Origin: JAICMB01 sp035295125
GTDB taxonomy: Bacteria > Acidobacteriota > Terriglobia > Bryobacterales > Bryobacteraceae
Assembly (NCBI GenBank): GCA_035295125.1
Contig: DATGJP010000120.1
Location: 1-64,000 of the forward strand
Length of the DNA stretch: 64,000 bases
Direction: 5' to 3'
Part shown: one piece after another, positions 26,486 through 35,255 of the stretch
Layout: each line of letters opens with the position of its first letter
How positions within the stretch are numbered: the stretch's first letter is position 1
Notes under the pieces: generated by a model
Told to the model about the DNA's origin: nothing
Database searches by the model: none
The model's input: only the letters and a program-made list of their open reading frames with translations
Made by a program: the position numbers and the translations under genes

Positions 26486-27841
26486 ATGCAGATAGTGGGA
26501 CCCATACACGTTCTTGGTGCAGGGCTCGCCGGATGTGAGGCTGCCTGGCAAATCGCTCGCGTCGGCCACTCTGCCATCCTTTACGAGATGCGCCCGGCCC
26601 GGCAAACGCCCGCGCACAAGACCGGCAACTTCGCCGAACTCGTGTGCAGCAATTCCCTGAAAAGCGAACAGCCGGGCTCCGCTCCCTGGCTGCTCAAGGA
26701 GGAGCTACGCCGCACCGGATCGCTTCTATTGCAGGTCGCGGCGAAGGCCCGCGTGCCTGGGGGACACGCGCTCACGGTGGATCGCGAAGTTTTCGGCGGA
26801 GAGATCACCCGCGCCATCGAGAGCCATCCTGGCATCGTAGTGAAACGCGAAGAGTGCGTGGCGGTTCCCCGGGACGGCATTGTGATCATCGCTACCGGTC
26901 CCCTAACCAGCGACGCGCTCGCCGAAGACATCGCGCGCCTCACTGGCTCCGAGCGGCTCTTTTTCTACGACAGCATCAGCCCCATCGTCGAAGCTGAAAC
27001 CATCGATCTTTCCGTTGCATTTCGGGCCTCGCGCTATGACAAGTCTCTCGATAATAGCGCCGACTATCTGAACTGCCCATTCGACAAGGATCAGTACGAA
27101 CGCTTTGTGGATGCCATTCTCGCAGCCCAGGCTGTTCCTGCGCACATCGAGGCGGACCGCTGCCCTTACTTCGAAGCCTGCCTGCCCATCGAAGAGATCG
27201 CCCGCCGCGGCCGCGATACTCTCCGATTCGGGCCTATGAAACCGATGGGCTTGTCCGATCCGAGGACGGGCCGCCGTCCTTATGCGGTGGTCCAATTGCG
27301 TCAGGAGGACGCGCGCGCAGGCAGCTACAACCTGGTCGGGTTTCAAAACCATATGCGCTTTCCCGAGCAGGCGCGTGTCTTTCGCATGATTCCCGGTCTC
27401 GAGAATGCGGAGTTCCTACGATACGGCCAGATGCACCGCAACACGTATATCAACGCGCCGTCTCTGCTGACGCCGGCGCTGCAGCTCCTAAGCAATCCGC
27501 GGATCTTCTTTGCCGGTCAGATTTCAGGCGTAGAGGGCTACGTGGAGTCCATAGCGACGGGATTGATTGCGGGCCGTCACGCCGCCGCGCTGGCATCCGG
27601 CGAGCCGATCCGTCCCTATCCCCGGGAGACCGCTCTCGGTTCCCTGTGTGCGTACGTCTCGGGGGCCGATCCTTCCGACTATCAGCCCGCCAATATTACG
27701 TTCGACCTTCTCCCGGTCCTGGACGAAGCAGCCCGCCATCGTTTCCGTCATGACAAGCGGGCCCGTCATGCCGAGGTCTGCCGCCGCGCCTTGGAAAAAC
27801 TGGACGAATACATGGGGGTTGCGTCGAGCGCGTTAATCTAA
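26486..27841 (+). CDS. trmFO: Methylenetetrahydrofolate--tRNA-(uracil-5-)-methyltransferase TrmFO
   Basis: 451 residues. The N-terminal FAD motif is GAGLAGCEAAW, and the family's characteristic opening EMRPARQTPAHKTGNFAELVCSNSLKS is present in order, followed by GGHALTVDRE. The catalytic cysteine is in the LVCSNS segment and a second is near NCPF. TrmFO makes 5-methyluridine-54 in tRNA using methylene-THF and FADH2. The spacing to the downstream DUF1080 gene is 5 bp and then GlmU follows, so a three-gene unit is likely. Confidence 0.95.
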   Translation: MQIVGPIHVLGAGLAGCEAAWQIARVGHSAILYEMRPARQTPAHKTGNFAELVCSNSLKSEQPGSAPWLLKEELRRTGSLLLQVAAKARVPGGHALTVDREVFGGEITRAIESHPGIVVKREECVAVPRDGIVIIATGPLTSDALAEDIARLTGSERLFFYDSISPIVEAETIDLSVAFRASRYDKSLDNSADYLNCPFDKDQYERFVDAILAAQAVPAHIEADRCPYFEACLPIEEIARRGRDTLRFGPMKPMGLSDPRTGRRPYAVVQLRQEDARAGSYNLVGFQNHMRFPEQARVFRMIPGLENAEFLRYGQMHRNTYINAPSLLTPALQLLSNPRIFFAGQISGVEGYVESIATGLIAGRHAAALASGEPIRPYPRETALGSLCAYVSGADPSDYQPANITFDLLPVLDEAARHRFRHDKRARHAEVCRRALEKLDEYMGVASSALI

Positions 27842-27846
27842 CGCAC

Positions 27847-28638
27847 ATGAGGATCGTTCTTTTCCTGCTGACGCCCGCGCTTCTCCTTTCGCAGACCGGC
27901 GACGATCGCAACGGTTACACCGATACGCCACAACTGCCCGGGCAGAAGTGGAGGGTCCACGACGCCACGAGGCCGCGGCCGCTGAAAATTGCTCCTGGAC
28001 TGCCCCTGCTTGACGAGCATCCACCCTCCGATGCCATCGTTCTTTTTGACGGCAAGGATCTTTCGCAATGGACTCAAATGCGGAGCGGCCAACCCCAGGA
28101 TCCCGTCTGGAAGGTGGAAAACGGTTACGTGGAGATTGTGCCTCGAACCGGCCGTCTGGTCACAAAGGACAAATTCGGCGATTGCCAGTTACATATCGAG
28201 TGGATGGTTCCGCAAGGCGCGAAAGGCTCGGGGCAAAGTCGCGGCAACAGCGGCGTCGAATTGATGACGCGTTATGAGATCCAGGTTCTCGAGTCGTACG
28301 AAAACCTGACCTACGCGGATGGACAGGCAGCGGCGATTTATGGCACTTGGCCCCCGCTGGTGAATGCTTCTCGCCCCGAAGGCCAATGGAACGTCTACGA
28401 CATTTTCTTCGAAGCTCCTGTGTTTGAGGGCGACAAGGTTGTAAAGCGCGCCTGCGTTACCGTGGTGCACAACGGCGTCCTGGTGCAGAATCACAAGGAG
28501 TTTCTCGGAACGTCAACGCACGCACGGGTGGCCCAATATACGCCCCACGCCGCCGAAGAACCGCTCAGCCTTCAGGATCACGGAGAGGTCGTCCGGTTCC
28601 GAAACATCTGGATTCGCCGCCTGAACTCGCAATCATAA
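27847..28638 (+). CDS. DUF1080 (3-keto-disaccharide hydrolase-like) secreted protein
   Basis: 263 residues after a signal peptide (IVLFLLTPALLLSQT). The DUF1080 jelly-roll fold is shown by IVLFDGKDLSQW, GNSGVELMTRYEIQVLESY and the later GEVVRFRNIWIRRL. Family members include 3-keto-glucoside hydrolases; the exact substrate is open. It sits between trmFO and glmU, its stop overlapping the glmU ATG (TAATG), so it is coupled in that unit despite no metabolic link. A second DUF1080 gene lies at 41821. Confidence 0.85.
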   Translation: MRIVLFLLTPALLLSQTGDDRNGYTDTPQLPGQKWRVHDATRPRPLKIAPGLPLLDEHPPSDAIVLFDGKDLSQWTQMRSGQPQDPVWKVENGYVEIVPRTGRLVTKDKFGDCQLHIEWMVPQGAKGSGQSRGNSGVELMTRYEIQVLESYENLTYADGQAAAIYGTWPPLVNASRPEGQWNVYDIFFEAPVFEGDKVVKRACVTVVHNGVLVQNHKEFLGTSTHARVAQYTPHAAEEPLSLQDHGEVVRFRNIWIRRLNSQS

Positions 28639-30020
28639 TGACACCTTCCACTAACGTAATTATTCTCGCCGCCGGGCTTGGGACGCGCATGAAATCGCGA
28701 CGTGCCAAGGTGCTGCATCGCGCCGGTGGTTTGACCCTCATCGAACACGTTGTGCGGACAGCGACGGCCATCGCCGCTCCGGAAAACATTACCGTCGTAG
28801 TCGGGCACCAGGCCGAGGGTGTGAAGAAGGCTCTCGCGCATACGCCGGTTCGTTTCGCGATGCAGACCGAACAAAAAGGGACAGGGCATGCGGTCATGAT
28901 GTGCGCCGATGCCTTGCACGTCAAGCCCGGCTACACCGTCATTATTTATGGTGATGGCCCGCTTCTCTCAGCCTCCACCCTGGCTCGGCTCGTCGAGACC
29001 GAGCAACGCTCAGGCACCGCCGCGACGTTGATCACGACCGTTCTCGAAGACCCGCGGGGCTACGGCCGTGTCGTGCTCGACGATCGCGGTTCGGTGCTGA
29101 GCATCGTGGAAGAGAAAGCGGCTACGGACGAGCAGCGCAAGATCAAGCTCGTAAATTCGGGAATTTATTGTTTCCGAACCGATCTCCTTTGCAAGCATAT
29201 TGCTGAGATCGAGCCAAACCCGGTATCAGGCGAGTACTATCTCACCGATATGCCTGAGATCCTCGCGCATCACGGGCAGACCGTCGGAGCGATGGAGGTT
29301 GCGGATTCGACGGAGTTGCTTGGCATTAACACCCGAGCCGAGCTGGCCGAAGTTGACGCGCTGCTACGCTCCCGCAAAACCCGAGAACTCATGCTGGCGG
29401 GTGTCACGATCGAGAAGCCTGAAACTGTCACAGTAGATGCGGACGTGTCCGCCGGTATGGACAGCGAGATCGGGGCATTTGCGCAGCTCCTGGGTAACAC
29501 ACGGATCGGTCATAACTGCCGCATCGGCGCCTGTTCCATCGTTCAGAATTCGATGCTGGAGGATGGAGTGGTCATTGAACCGTTCACGGTGATCAGCGAT
29601 TCGCGAGTCGCGGCGGCGGCACACATCGGGCCATTTGCGCGGCTCCGTATGGGCAACGAGGTCGGCCCATCAGCCCATATCGGCAATTTCGTAGAACTGA
29701 AGAACACGAGATTCGGCGCTGGCGCTAAGGCGAACCACCTCGCTTACCTGGGCGATTCCGAAATCGGAGCTCGCGTCAACGTCGGCGCCGGCACCATCAC
29801 GTGCAATTACGACGGTGTTCGCAAGCATCGTACGCAAATCGGCGAAGGCGCGTTTATCGGCAGTAATTCGACGTTGGTAGCGCCCATCGAGATCGGCAGC
29901 GAAAGCTATGTGGGTGCGGGATCGGTGATAACCGATCCGGTACCGCCAGGAGCGTTGGCGCTGGGACGCGGTCGCCAGGTGGTTAAAGAAGGCTGGGTCG
30001 AGAAGGGAAAGAAGCAGTAG
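28638..30020 (+). CDS. glmU: Bifunctional UDP-N-acetylglucosamine diphosphorylase / glucosamine-1-phosphate N-acetyltransferase
   Basis: 460 residues, the expected length. The uridyltransferase domain starts with LAAGLGTRMKSRRAKVLH and carries GTGHAV and GDGPLL. The C-terminal left-handed beta-helix has hexapeptide repeats and the acetyltransferase residues in GAGTITCNYDG. The enzyme makes UDP-GlcNAc for peptidoglycan and LPS. The ATG overlaps the previous stop. It converges on the small 30027 gene with 6 bp between stops. Confidence 0.96.
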   Translation: MTPSTNVIILAAGLGTRMKSRRAKVLHRAGGLTLIEHVVRTATAIAAPENITVVVGHQAEGVKKALAHTPVRFAMQTEQKGTGHAVMMCADALHVKPGYTVIIYGDGPLLSASTLARLVETEQRSGTAATLITTVLEDPRGYGRVVLDDRGSVLSIVEEKAATDEQRKIKLVNSGIYCFRTDLLCKHIAEIEPNPVSGEYYLTDMPEILAHHGQTVGAMEVADSTELLGINTRAELAEVDALLRSRKTRELMLAGVTIEKPETVTVDADVSAGMDSEIGAFAQLLGNTRIGHNCRIGACSIVQNSMLEDGVVIEPFTVISDSRVAAAAHIGPFARLRMGNEVGPSAHIGNFVELKNTRFGAGAKANHLAYLGDSEIGARVNVGAGTITCNYDGVRKHRTQIGEGAFIGSNSTLVAPIEIGSESYVGAGSVITDPVPPGALALGRGRQVVKEGWVEKGKKQ

Positions 30021-30026
30021 CGCCCG

Positions 30027-30374
30027 TTATTTCTTCGTCTGGGCGGGCCGGACTACGATGAGCCGCGCGACGTCGCCGTCATCGGTGCTCACAAAGCCGA
30101 CGGTGACCTTCGCCTTCACTTTGAGTTTCCCCTCGATACGCGTGTCCGGTTTGATGAGGAACGTGCGCTTCTCAGTCTTGCCAAGAATGGTACGCGAAAC
30201 CGTCACTTTCGCCTCGGTAAGTTCGACGACCGGACCTGCGAAAGTGTCCTCATATTGGGGTTCGCTCTTCTGCGGCGCGGATTCCTGAGCGGGCATCAGA
30301 CGAGCTGTTAAGAAACAGAATCCAAGCAGGAAACACGCCGCCAAACCCAGCAGAACTCGTCGCACTACTTGCAT
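30027..30374 (-). CDS. Small exported beta-barrel-like protein (DUF5666-like)
   Basis: 115 residues. An N-terminal signal anchor (VLLGLAACFLLGFCFLTARL) precedes a proline/glutamate linker and an 80-residue beta-rich domain (GPVVELTEAKVTVSRT; TFLIKPDTRIEGKLKVKAKV). The short OB-like domain resembles DUF5666 proteins that may modify metal- or ligand-bound beta structures. Function unknown. It may share a transcript with truB, ending 50 bp upstream of it. Confidence 0.6.
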   Translation of the reverse strand: MQVVRRVLLGLAACFLLGFCFLTARLMPAQESAPQKSEPQYEDTFAGPVVELTEAKVTVSRTILGKTEKRTFLIKPDTRIEGKLKVKAKVTVGFVSTDDGDVARLIVVRPAQTKK

Positions 30375-30423
30375 GATAATCCAACGTCATGAAATCGTTC
30401 CTGAACGGCGGATTAAACTTGCT

Positions 30424-31305
30424 TCACAAAACCAGGACGGGGTGGTAGACGTTGGGAAGCCGGATTTCGCCGATCGCAACGAGTTCTCCCTCGCCATCGA
30501 CTGCCTTCACAAGCTTGGCCGCGCCTCGGGCTCGGAACGGCGAAACGCGGAAGTCGCGGCCCTGCCGGATCTGTCCCGCTGTCAAGGCGTCAACGATCTC
30601 GGTCGGAATATCGGGCAGCAGTTCCGATGTGGGGATAAGAGCTTCATCCAGCCGGCTCTCTTCGACAAGATGGGCCAATTCCTCCAGAGTGCGGGCTCGC
30701 TCGATCGTGAAATCCCCGGAGGCGGTTCGGCGTAGCCCCTCCAGGATCGCGCCACAGCCGAGGCGCTCGCCCACGTCATGAGCGATGCTGCGTACGTAGG
30801 TGCCGCCGGTACAATGCACGCGAATGCGAGCCGTCTCGCCTGAGAACTCGACGAGGTCCAACGAGTACACCGTCACCTCGACGGGCTCCAATTCCACGGC
30901 GACGTTCTTGCGCGCGAGCTTGTATGCAGGCACGCCGCCGATTTTCTTAGCGGAAACCGGGGGAGGGGTCTGTTGGAATGTTCCCCGGTAGGAAGCGAGC
31001 GCGGCGTCCAAATCGACCGCAGAAAACCCCAGGGAATGCCCGGTAGATTGGATCTGGCCGTCGCGATCGTACGTGTCGCTCGTGACTCCGAATCGCAGCA
31101 CTGCCTCGTAGATTTTGTCGTTACGCCGGAAGTACTGAGCCAGCCTCGTGGCACGACCAATGATGAGAGGAAGCACGCCGGTCGCTAGCGGATCGAGTGT
31201 GCCCAGATGTCCAATCCGGCGGGTCTGCGCCAGACGACGCAGACGATTCACTACGTCGTGCGACGTGCATCCTGCGGGCTTATCGACGATAATTACGCCA
31301 TCCAC
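30424..31305 (-). CDS. truB: tRNA pseudouridine(55) synthase
   Basis: 293 residues from a GTG. The catalytic motif GHLGTLDPLATGVL with its aspartate and the family's GGTYVRSIAHDVG are present, the usual TruB layout. It makes pseudouridine-55 in the T-loop of tRNA. A GATACT hexamer ends 8 nt before the start. It is divergent from the ABC transporter and perhaps cotranscribed with the small gene after it. Confidence 0.93.
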   Translation of the reverse strand: MDGVIIVDKPAGCTSHDVVNRLRRLAQTRRIGHLGTLDPLATGVLPLIIGRATRLAQYFRRNDKIYEAVLRFGVTSDTYDRDGQIQSTGHSLGFSAVDLDAALASYRGTFQQTPPPVSAKKIGGVPAYKLARKNVAVELEPVEVTVYSLDLVEFSGETARIRVHCTGGTYVRSIAHDVGERLGCGAILEGLRRTASGDFTIERARTLEELAHLVEESRLDEALIPTSELLPDIPTEIVDALTAGQIRQGRDFRVSPFRARGAAKLVKAVDGEGELVAIGEIRLPNVYHPVLVL

Positions 31306-31313
31306 GCTAACAG

Positions 31314-31319
31314 AGTATC
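31314..31319 (-). promoter_or_regulatory. -10-like GATACT before truB
   Basis: GATACT on the minus strand ends 8 nt before the GTG at 31305 and is preceded by TTG, as in an extended -10. Confidence 0.35.
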
Positions 31320-31410
31320 AACCGCTAGCGCGGGTCAAACGAGTTTGGACTGCCGTCCGTACCAGTTCTTTAAGCAAAAATAGCTGTCTCTCCGGTTAAA
31401 CTGAAAAGAG

Positions 31411-33255
31411 GTGGAAGAGGAGGTCTTAGGTAAAGCATACGATTCGCGCATTATGCGCCGGCTGCTGACGTACATGCGGCCGTATCGGAAGACGGTCGGT
31501 CTTTCGCTCATCCTGCTCTTCCTAAACTCGCTACTGCAGATCGCCGGCCCGCTGCTCACTAAGCTGGCCATCGATCGCTACATCGCGCCCGCACCGAATC
31601 GTACCGTCTCACCGCTCGACGCTTATCTCTCCGCCGATGCCTGGACCGGCATCGCCCAAATCTCGTTTCTCTACCTGCTGTCGGTCCTTGGCGGCTTACT
31701 CTGCGACTTTGGCCAAACCTATCTCATGCAGTGGACCGGACAAAAGGCGATGTTCGACCTGCGCCGCGAGTTGATGGCGCACATGCAGACGCTCGATATC
31801 TCGTTCTTCGACCGCAACCCCGTCGGCCGGCTGGTTACGCGTGTCACGACCGATGTCGACACGCTCAACGACCTCTTCACATCCGGCCTGGTGATGATCA
31901 TCGGCGACATGCTGGCGTTGAGCTTCGTCATCATCGCAATGCTCAACCTCAGCCCGGGCATGACCGGTCTGCTGCTGGCCGTGCTGCCGGTAGTCGTCTG
32001 GATCACGATCATTTTCCGCCGTACCGTGCAGCAGAGCTACCGGCGTATCCGCGTAGCCATCGCGCGCATCAACGCCTACCTTCAGGAACACATCAACGGC
32101 ATCGCAGTGCTACAGCTTTTCAATCGCGAACAGAAGAGCCGCGAGGAGTTCGGGCGCATCAACCGGGACCACATGGATGCGTACAAGGACTCCATTACAG
32201 CCTACGGCTGGTTTTATCCCGTTGTTGAGTTCCTGGGCATGTTGGCTCTCGCCCTGCTGCTGGCTTATGGAGGATTCCGCATACGCCAGGGCGCGCTCAC
32301 ACTGGGTATTCTGGTTGCATTCTTCCAATACGGCTTGCGTTTTTTCCGGCCCATCCAGGACCTCAGCGAAAAGTACAACATTCTGCAAGCGGCCATGGCG
32401 GCCTCCGAGCGAATTTTCAAACTGCTCGATACTGCCCCTGCGATCACCTCTCCCGCCCAGCCTGTCAAACTACAACCCGGTCCCGTGGAAATCGAATTCG
32501 ACCGTGTCTGGTTCGCATACAAGGATGATGACTGGGTGCTGCGGGACGTGAGTTTCCGCGTAGCGCCCGGCGAAACGGTCGCTGTGGTCGGCCACACCGG
32601 TGCAGGGAAGACGACGCTGACGAACCTGATGCTGCGCTTCTACGATGTTCAGCGCGGCAGCGTACGAATCGGAGGAGTCGACGTATGCGACTTCGATTTA
32701 AACGAACTGCGCCGCAATTTCGGCGTCGTCCTCCAGGACCCGCATCTGTTCACCGGCACCATCGAAAGCAATATTCGACTCGGCACGGAAGGTATCAGCG
32801 AAAGCGAACTCATCCACGCCGCGGAGCGCGTCAACCTGCTCGACTTCATCGAACGCCTGCCGGACCAGTTTGCCCACGCCGTACGGGAGCGAGGTTCGGG
32901 CCTGTCGACCGGCCAGAAGCAGCTTATCAGCTTCGCCCGCGCGCTGGCCCACAATCCGCGAGTGCTGATTCTCGACGAAGCAACCTCGAGCGTAGATACT
33001 GACACCGAGATGCGGGTACGCGAAGCACTCGGGCGCCTGGTGGAGGGCCGAACTTCGATCGTCATCGCGCATCGCCTCTCGACCATTCAGCGCGCCGACC
33101 GCATCATGGTCATGCATAAGGGCTATTTACGCGAGATGGGCACGCACCAGGAATTGCTGGCTCTTCGCGGCATCTATTGGAAGCTCTACCAGCTCCAATA
33201 CAAAGATCAGGAACTAGGGCAGACGGTGTCGCCCGCTAAGCTTATTTCCCAGTAA
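31411..33255 (+). CDS. ABC transporter, fused permease and ATPase (MsbA/LmrA type)
   Basis: 614 residues from a GTG. Six helices fill residues 20-330, then the nucleotide-binding domain: Walker A GHTGAGKTT (about 393), signature LSTGQKQLIS (about 500), Walker B VLILDEATSS and a following H-loop (VIAHRLS). This half-size exporter works as a homodimer or heterodimer; lipid, peptide or drug export is possible. Stop codon overlaps that of the convergent dipeptidase gene by 14 bp. No partner half-transporter is adjacent, so a homodimer is likely. Confidence 0.92.
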   Translation: MEEEVLGKAYDSRIMRRLLTYMRPYRKTVGLSLILLFLNSLLQIAGPLLTKLAIDRYIAPAPNRTVSPLDAYLSADAWTGIAQISFLYLLSVLGGLLCDFGQTYLMQWTGQKAMFDLRRELMAHMQTLDISFFDRNPVGRLVTRVTTDVDTLNDLFTSGLVMIIGDMLALSFVIIAMLNLSPGMTGLLLAVLPVVVWITIIFRRTVQQSYRRIRVAIARINAYLQEHINGIAVLQLFNREQKSREEFGRINRDHMDAYKDSITAYGWFYPVVEFLGMLALALLLAYGGFRIRQGALTLGILVAFFQYGLRFFRPIQDLSEKYNILQAAMAASERIFKLLDTAPAITSPAQPVKLQPGPVEIEFDRVWFAYKDDDWVLRDVSFRVAPGETVAVVGHTGAGKTTLTNLMLRFYDVQRGSVRIGGVDVCDFDLNELRRNFGVVLQDPHLFTGTIESNIRLGTEGISESELIHAAERVNLLDFIERLPDQFAHAVRERGSGLSTGQKQLISFARALAHNPRVLILDEATSSVDTDTEMRVREALGRLVEGRTSIVIAHRLSTIQRADRIMVMHKGYLREMGTHQELLALRGIYWKLYQLQYKDQELGQTVSPAKLISQ

Positions 33256-34357
33256 CTTCGCGGATCAACCGCAGAGTGTTGCCGCCCATGATCTTCCGGA
33301 CGTCCGCATCGCTGTAACCCTTCTTGCGTAGTGCCGCCGCAAGCGATATCATCTTCGAAATATCTTCGAGCCCCTTCGGCGGAGATGTAATGCCGTCAAA
33401 ATCGCTGCCGATCCCAACGTGGTCGATGCCCGCGATCTTCACCGCATGGTCGATATGCGCCACGGCATCGTCGATTGTCGCAAAGGCCTGTTTCGGAGCC
33501 ATGTCCTTGTGCATCTCCTCCGCCGCGTAATCGTCCAAAGCTTTGCCGGTGAGATTCGGCTCGCTGTATCCCATGCTGTTCACCGCCGCCTTCAGTTTCT
33601 CGGCATCTTTCGGATTCAGGAATCCCTCGCCGAAGTTGATGCCAATGACGCCGCCGTTCTTGGCAAGTGCCCGGAGCATATCGTCGGTCATGTTCCGAGG
33701 AACATCGGACAATGCCCGGCAGGATGAATGCGTCGCGAGGACCGGCTTCGTCGACACGGCGACAGCATCATAAAACGTCTTGTCCGACACATGCGAAATG
33801 TCCACGATCATTCCGAGACGATTCATCTCGCGGACCACCTGCTTCCCGAAATCCGTCAGCCCGTTGTGTGCCGGCTTATCTGTTGAAGAATCCGCCCAGT
33901 TGTTATTGCGGAAGTGCGTCAGTGTCATGGCGCGTATGCCGAGTTGATAGTAGACCCGCAGCACGCGGAGGTCGTCGTCGATCTGGTGTCCACCCTCTAA
34001 CGCGAGAAACGCAGCAATCTTCCCTGACCGTGTGATACGCTCGATGTCCGACGCGTTCACCGCCAGCGCAATCTGGTCCGGATGCTCATCCAACACCTGC
34101 TGCATCGCCTCGCGGAGATCCAGCGTACGCCGGACCGCCTCGGCACCCTTGTAATACGTCGGCACCCACAAAGCGAAAAACGGCGCGTTCACCCCGCCCT
34201 CGCGAAGGCGCGGAAAGTCGACGTGCCCCACCGACGACCTCTTCGTCAAGTCGGCATGATCGATGAGAACGCGCTGCATCGTGTCGATATGACTGTCAAT
34301 CCCGATATTCTGCGCGAACAGAGGGCCCAGGGCCAGAAGCACGAAAGCAAAACGCAT
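33242..34357 (-). CDS. Membrane dipeptidase, peptidase M19 (renal dipeptidase family), exported
   Basis: About 371 residues from the ATG at 34357, which starts a signal peptide (FAFVLLALGPLFAQN). The zinc ligands appear as DSHIDT at the N-terminus, the glutamate in ALEGGH, and histidines in VDISHVSD and ATHSSCRALS. M19 enzymes cleave dipeptides and some beta-lactams. A longer open frame to 34687 runs antisense over the AIM24 gene and is rejected. A TATGTT hexamer ends 6 nt before the ATG. Confidence 0.9.
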   Translation of the reverse strand: MRFAFVLLALGPLFAQNIGIDSHIDTMQRVLIDHADLTKRSSVGHVDFPRLREGGVNAPFFALWVPTYYKGAEAVRRTLDLREAMQQVLDEHPDQIALAVNASDIERITRSGKIAAFLALEGGHQIDDDLRVLRVYYQLGIRAMTLTHFRNNNWADSSTDKPAHNGLTDFGKQVVREMNRLGMIVDISHVSDKTFYDAVAVSTKPVLATHSSCRALSDVPRNMTDDMLRALAKNGGVIGINFGEGFLNPKDAEKLKAAVNSMGYSEPNLTGKALDDYAAEEMHKDMAPKQAFATIDDAVAHIDHAVKIAGIDHVGIGSDFDGITSPPKGLEDISKMISLAAALRKKGYSDADVRKIMGGNTLRLIREVTGK

Positions 34358-34363
34358 CTGTAT

Positions 34364-34369
34364 AACATA
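34364..34369 (-). promoter_or_regulatory. -10-like TATGTT before the M19 dipeptidase
   Basis: Minus-strand hexamer ending 6 nt before the ATG at 34357; a weak match. Confidence 0.25.
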
Positions 34370-34411
34370 CCGCGCCCGGCCGCGATTCGGATACGATAAG
34401 GACGAATACCC

Positions 34412-35242
34412 ATGACCAACACACCTCCGATGGCCGAACCGTTCGAGCGCATCCAGTGTCAATGGTGCCAGGGCATGAACGAGAAGTCTGATCTCACATG
34501 CCGGTTCTGCGGCGCGCCGCTCGACATCCGCAACCTGGTGAGCGAGTCCGGATGGCGGGAAGCCCCGCGCATCAAGGATATGACCGAGTTTCACTTCAAC
34601 GCCAGCACATGCCAGGTGGAAGGTGAAATCGTTCCGGTTGCCGAAATCAATCTTGGGCACGGTGATTCGATCTTCTTTGAGCACCATGTCATGTTGTGGA
34701 AGGACGAATCGGTTCCCCTGACCGTCATGTCACTCGCCGGCGGTATGAAGCGGGCGTTCGCCGGAATGCCGTTCATCATCAGTGTGGCCAGCGGACCTGG
34801 GCGCATCGCTTTTTCTCGTGACGCCACCGGCGAACTGGTGGTGCTGCCGCTCCACCCCGGCATGGAACTGGACGTCCGCGAGCACGCCTTCCTGCTCTGC
34901 TCGCACCAGATCGACTACTCCTTCGTTCGCATCAAAGGACTCGCCAACATCCTCTTCGGCGGCCAGGGCATGTACATGGACCGGTTCATTACGACCAACA
35001 CATCCGGCCTGCTGATTCTTCACGGCTATGGCAACGTCTTCGAGCGCATGTTGAAGCCCGGAGAAAGCATCATGCTGGAGCCCGGCGCGTTCCTCTACAA
35101 GGATTCCTCGGTGACGATGCAAGTTGAATTCCAAAAGCTCACATCGGGATTCTTCGGCGGCACTAACATGAGTCTCGCCCGCATGACCGGTCCGGGGCGC
35201 GTCGGCATTCAGTCGATGTACGTCCACCATAAGACGGATTAA
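34412..35242 (+). CDS. AIM24-family protein with N-terminal zinc ribbon
   Basis: 276 residues. An N-terminal zinc ribbon has Cys16, Cys19, Cys30 and Cys33 (CQWC, CRFC). The rest is an AIM24 (mitochondrial biogenesis-like, TIGR00266-type) beta domain: FHFNASTCQVEGEIVPVAEI, then GMPFIISVASGPGRIAFSRD. The fold is known from bacteria and mitochondria; the bacterial role is unclear. An AAGGACG Shine-Dalgarno lies upstream. It is a close paralogue of, and probably cotranscribed with, the next gene. Confidence 0.85.
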   Translation: MTNTPPMAEPFERIQCQWCQGMNEKSDLTCRFCGAPLDIRNLVSESGWREAPRIKDMTEFHFNASTCQVEGEIVPVAEINLGHGDSIFFEHHVMLWKDESVPLTVMSLAGGMKRAFAGMPFIISVASGPGRIAFSRDATGELVVLPLHPGMELDVREHAFLLCSHQIDYSFVRIKGLANILFGGQGMYMDRFITTNTSGLLILHGYGNVFERMLKPGESIMLEPGAFLYKDSSVTMQVEFQKLTSGFFGGTNMSLARMTGPGRVGIQSMYVHHKTD

Positions 35243-35255
35243 CTGGGAGCCTATC

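Noticed and set aside
34358..34687. N-terminal extension of the M19 dipeptidase to 481 residues.
   Set aside because: It is antisense over the divergent AIM24 gene; the ATG at 34357 starts a signal peptide.
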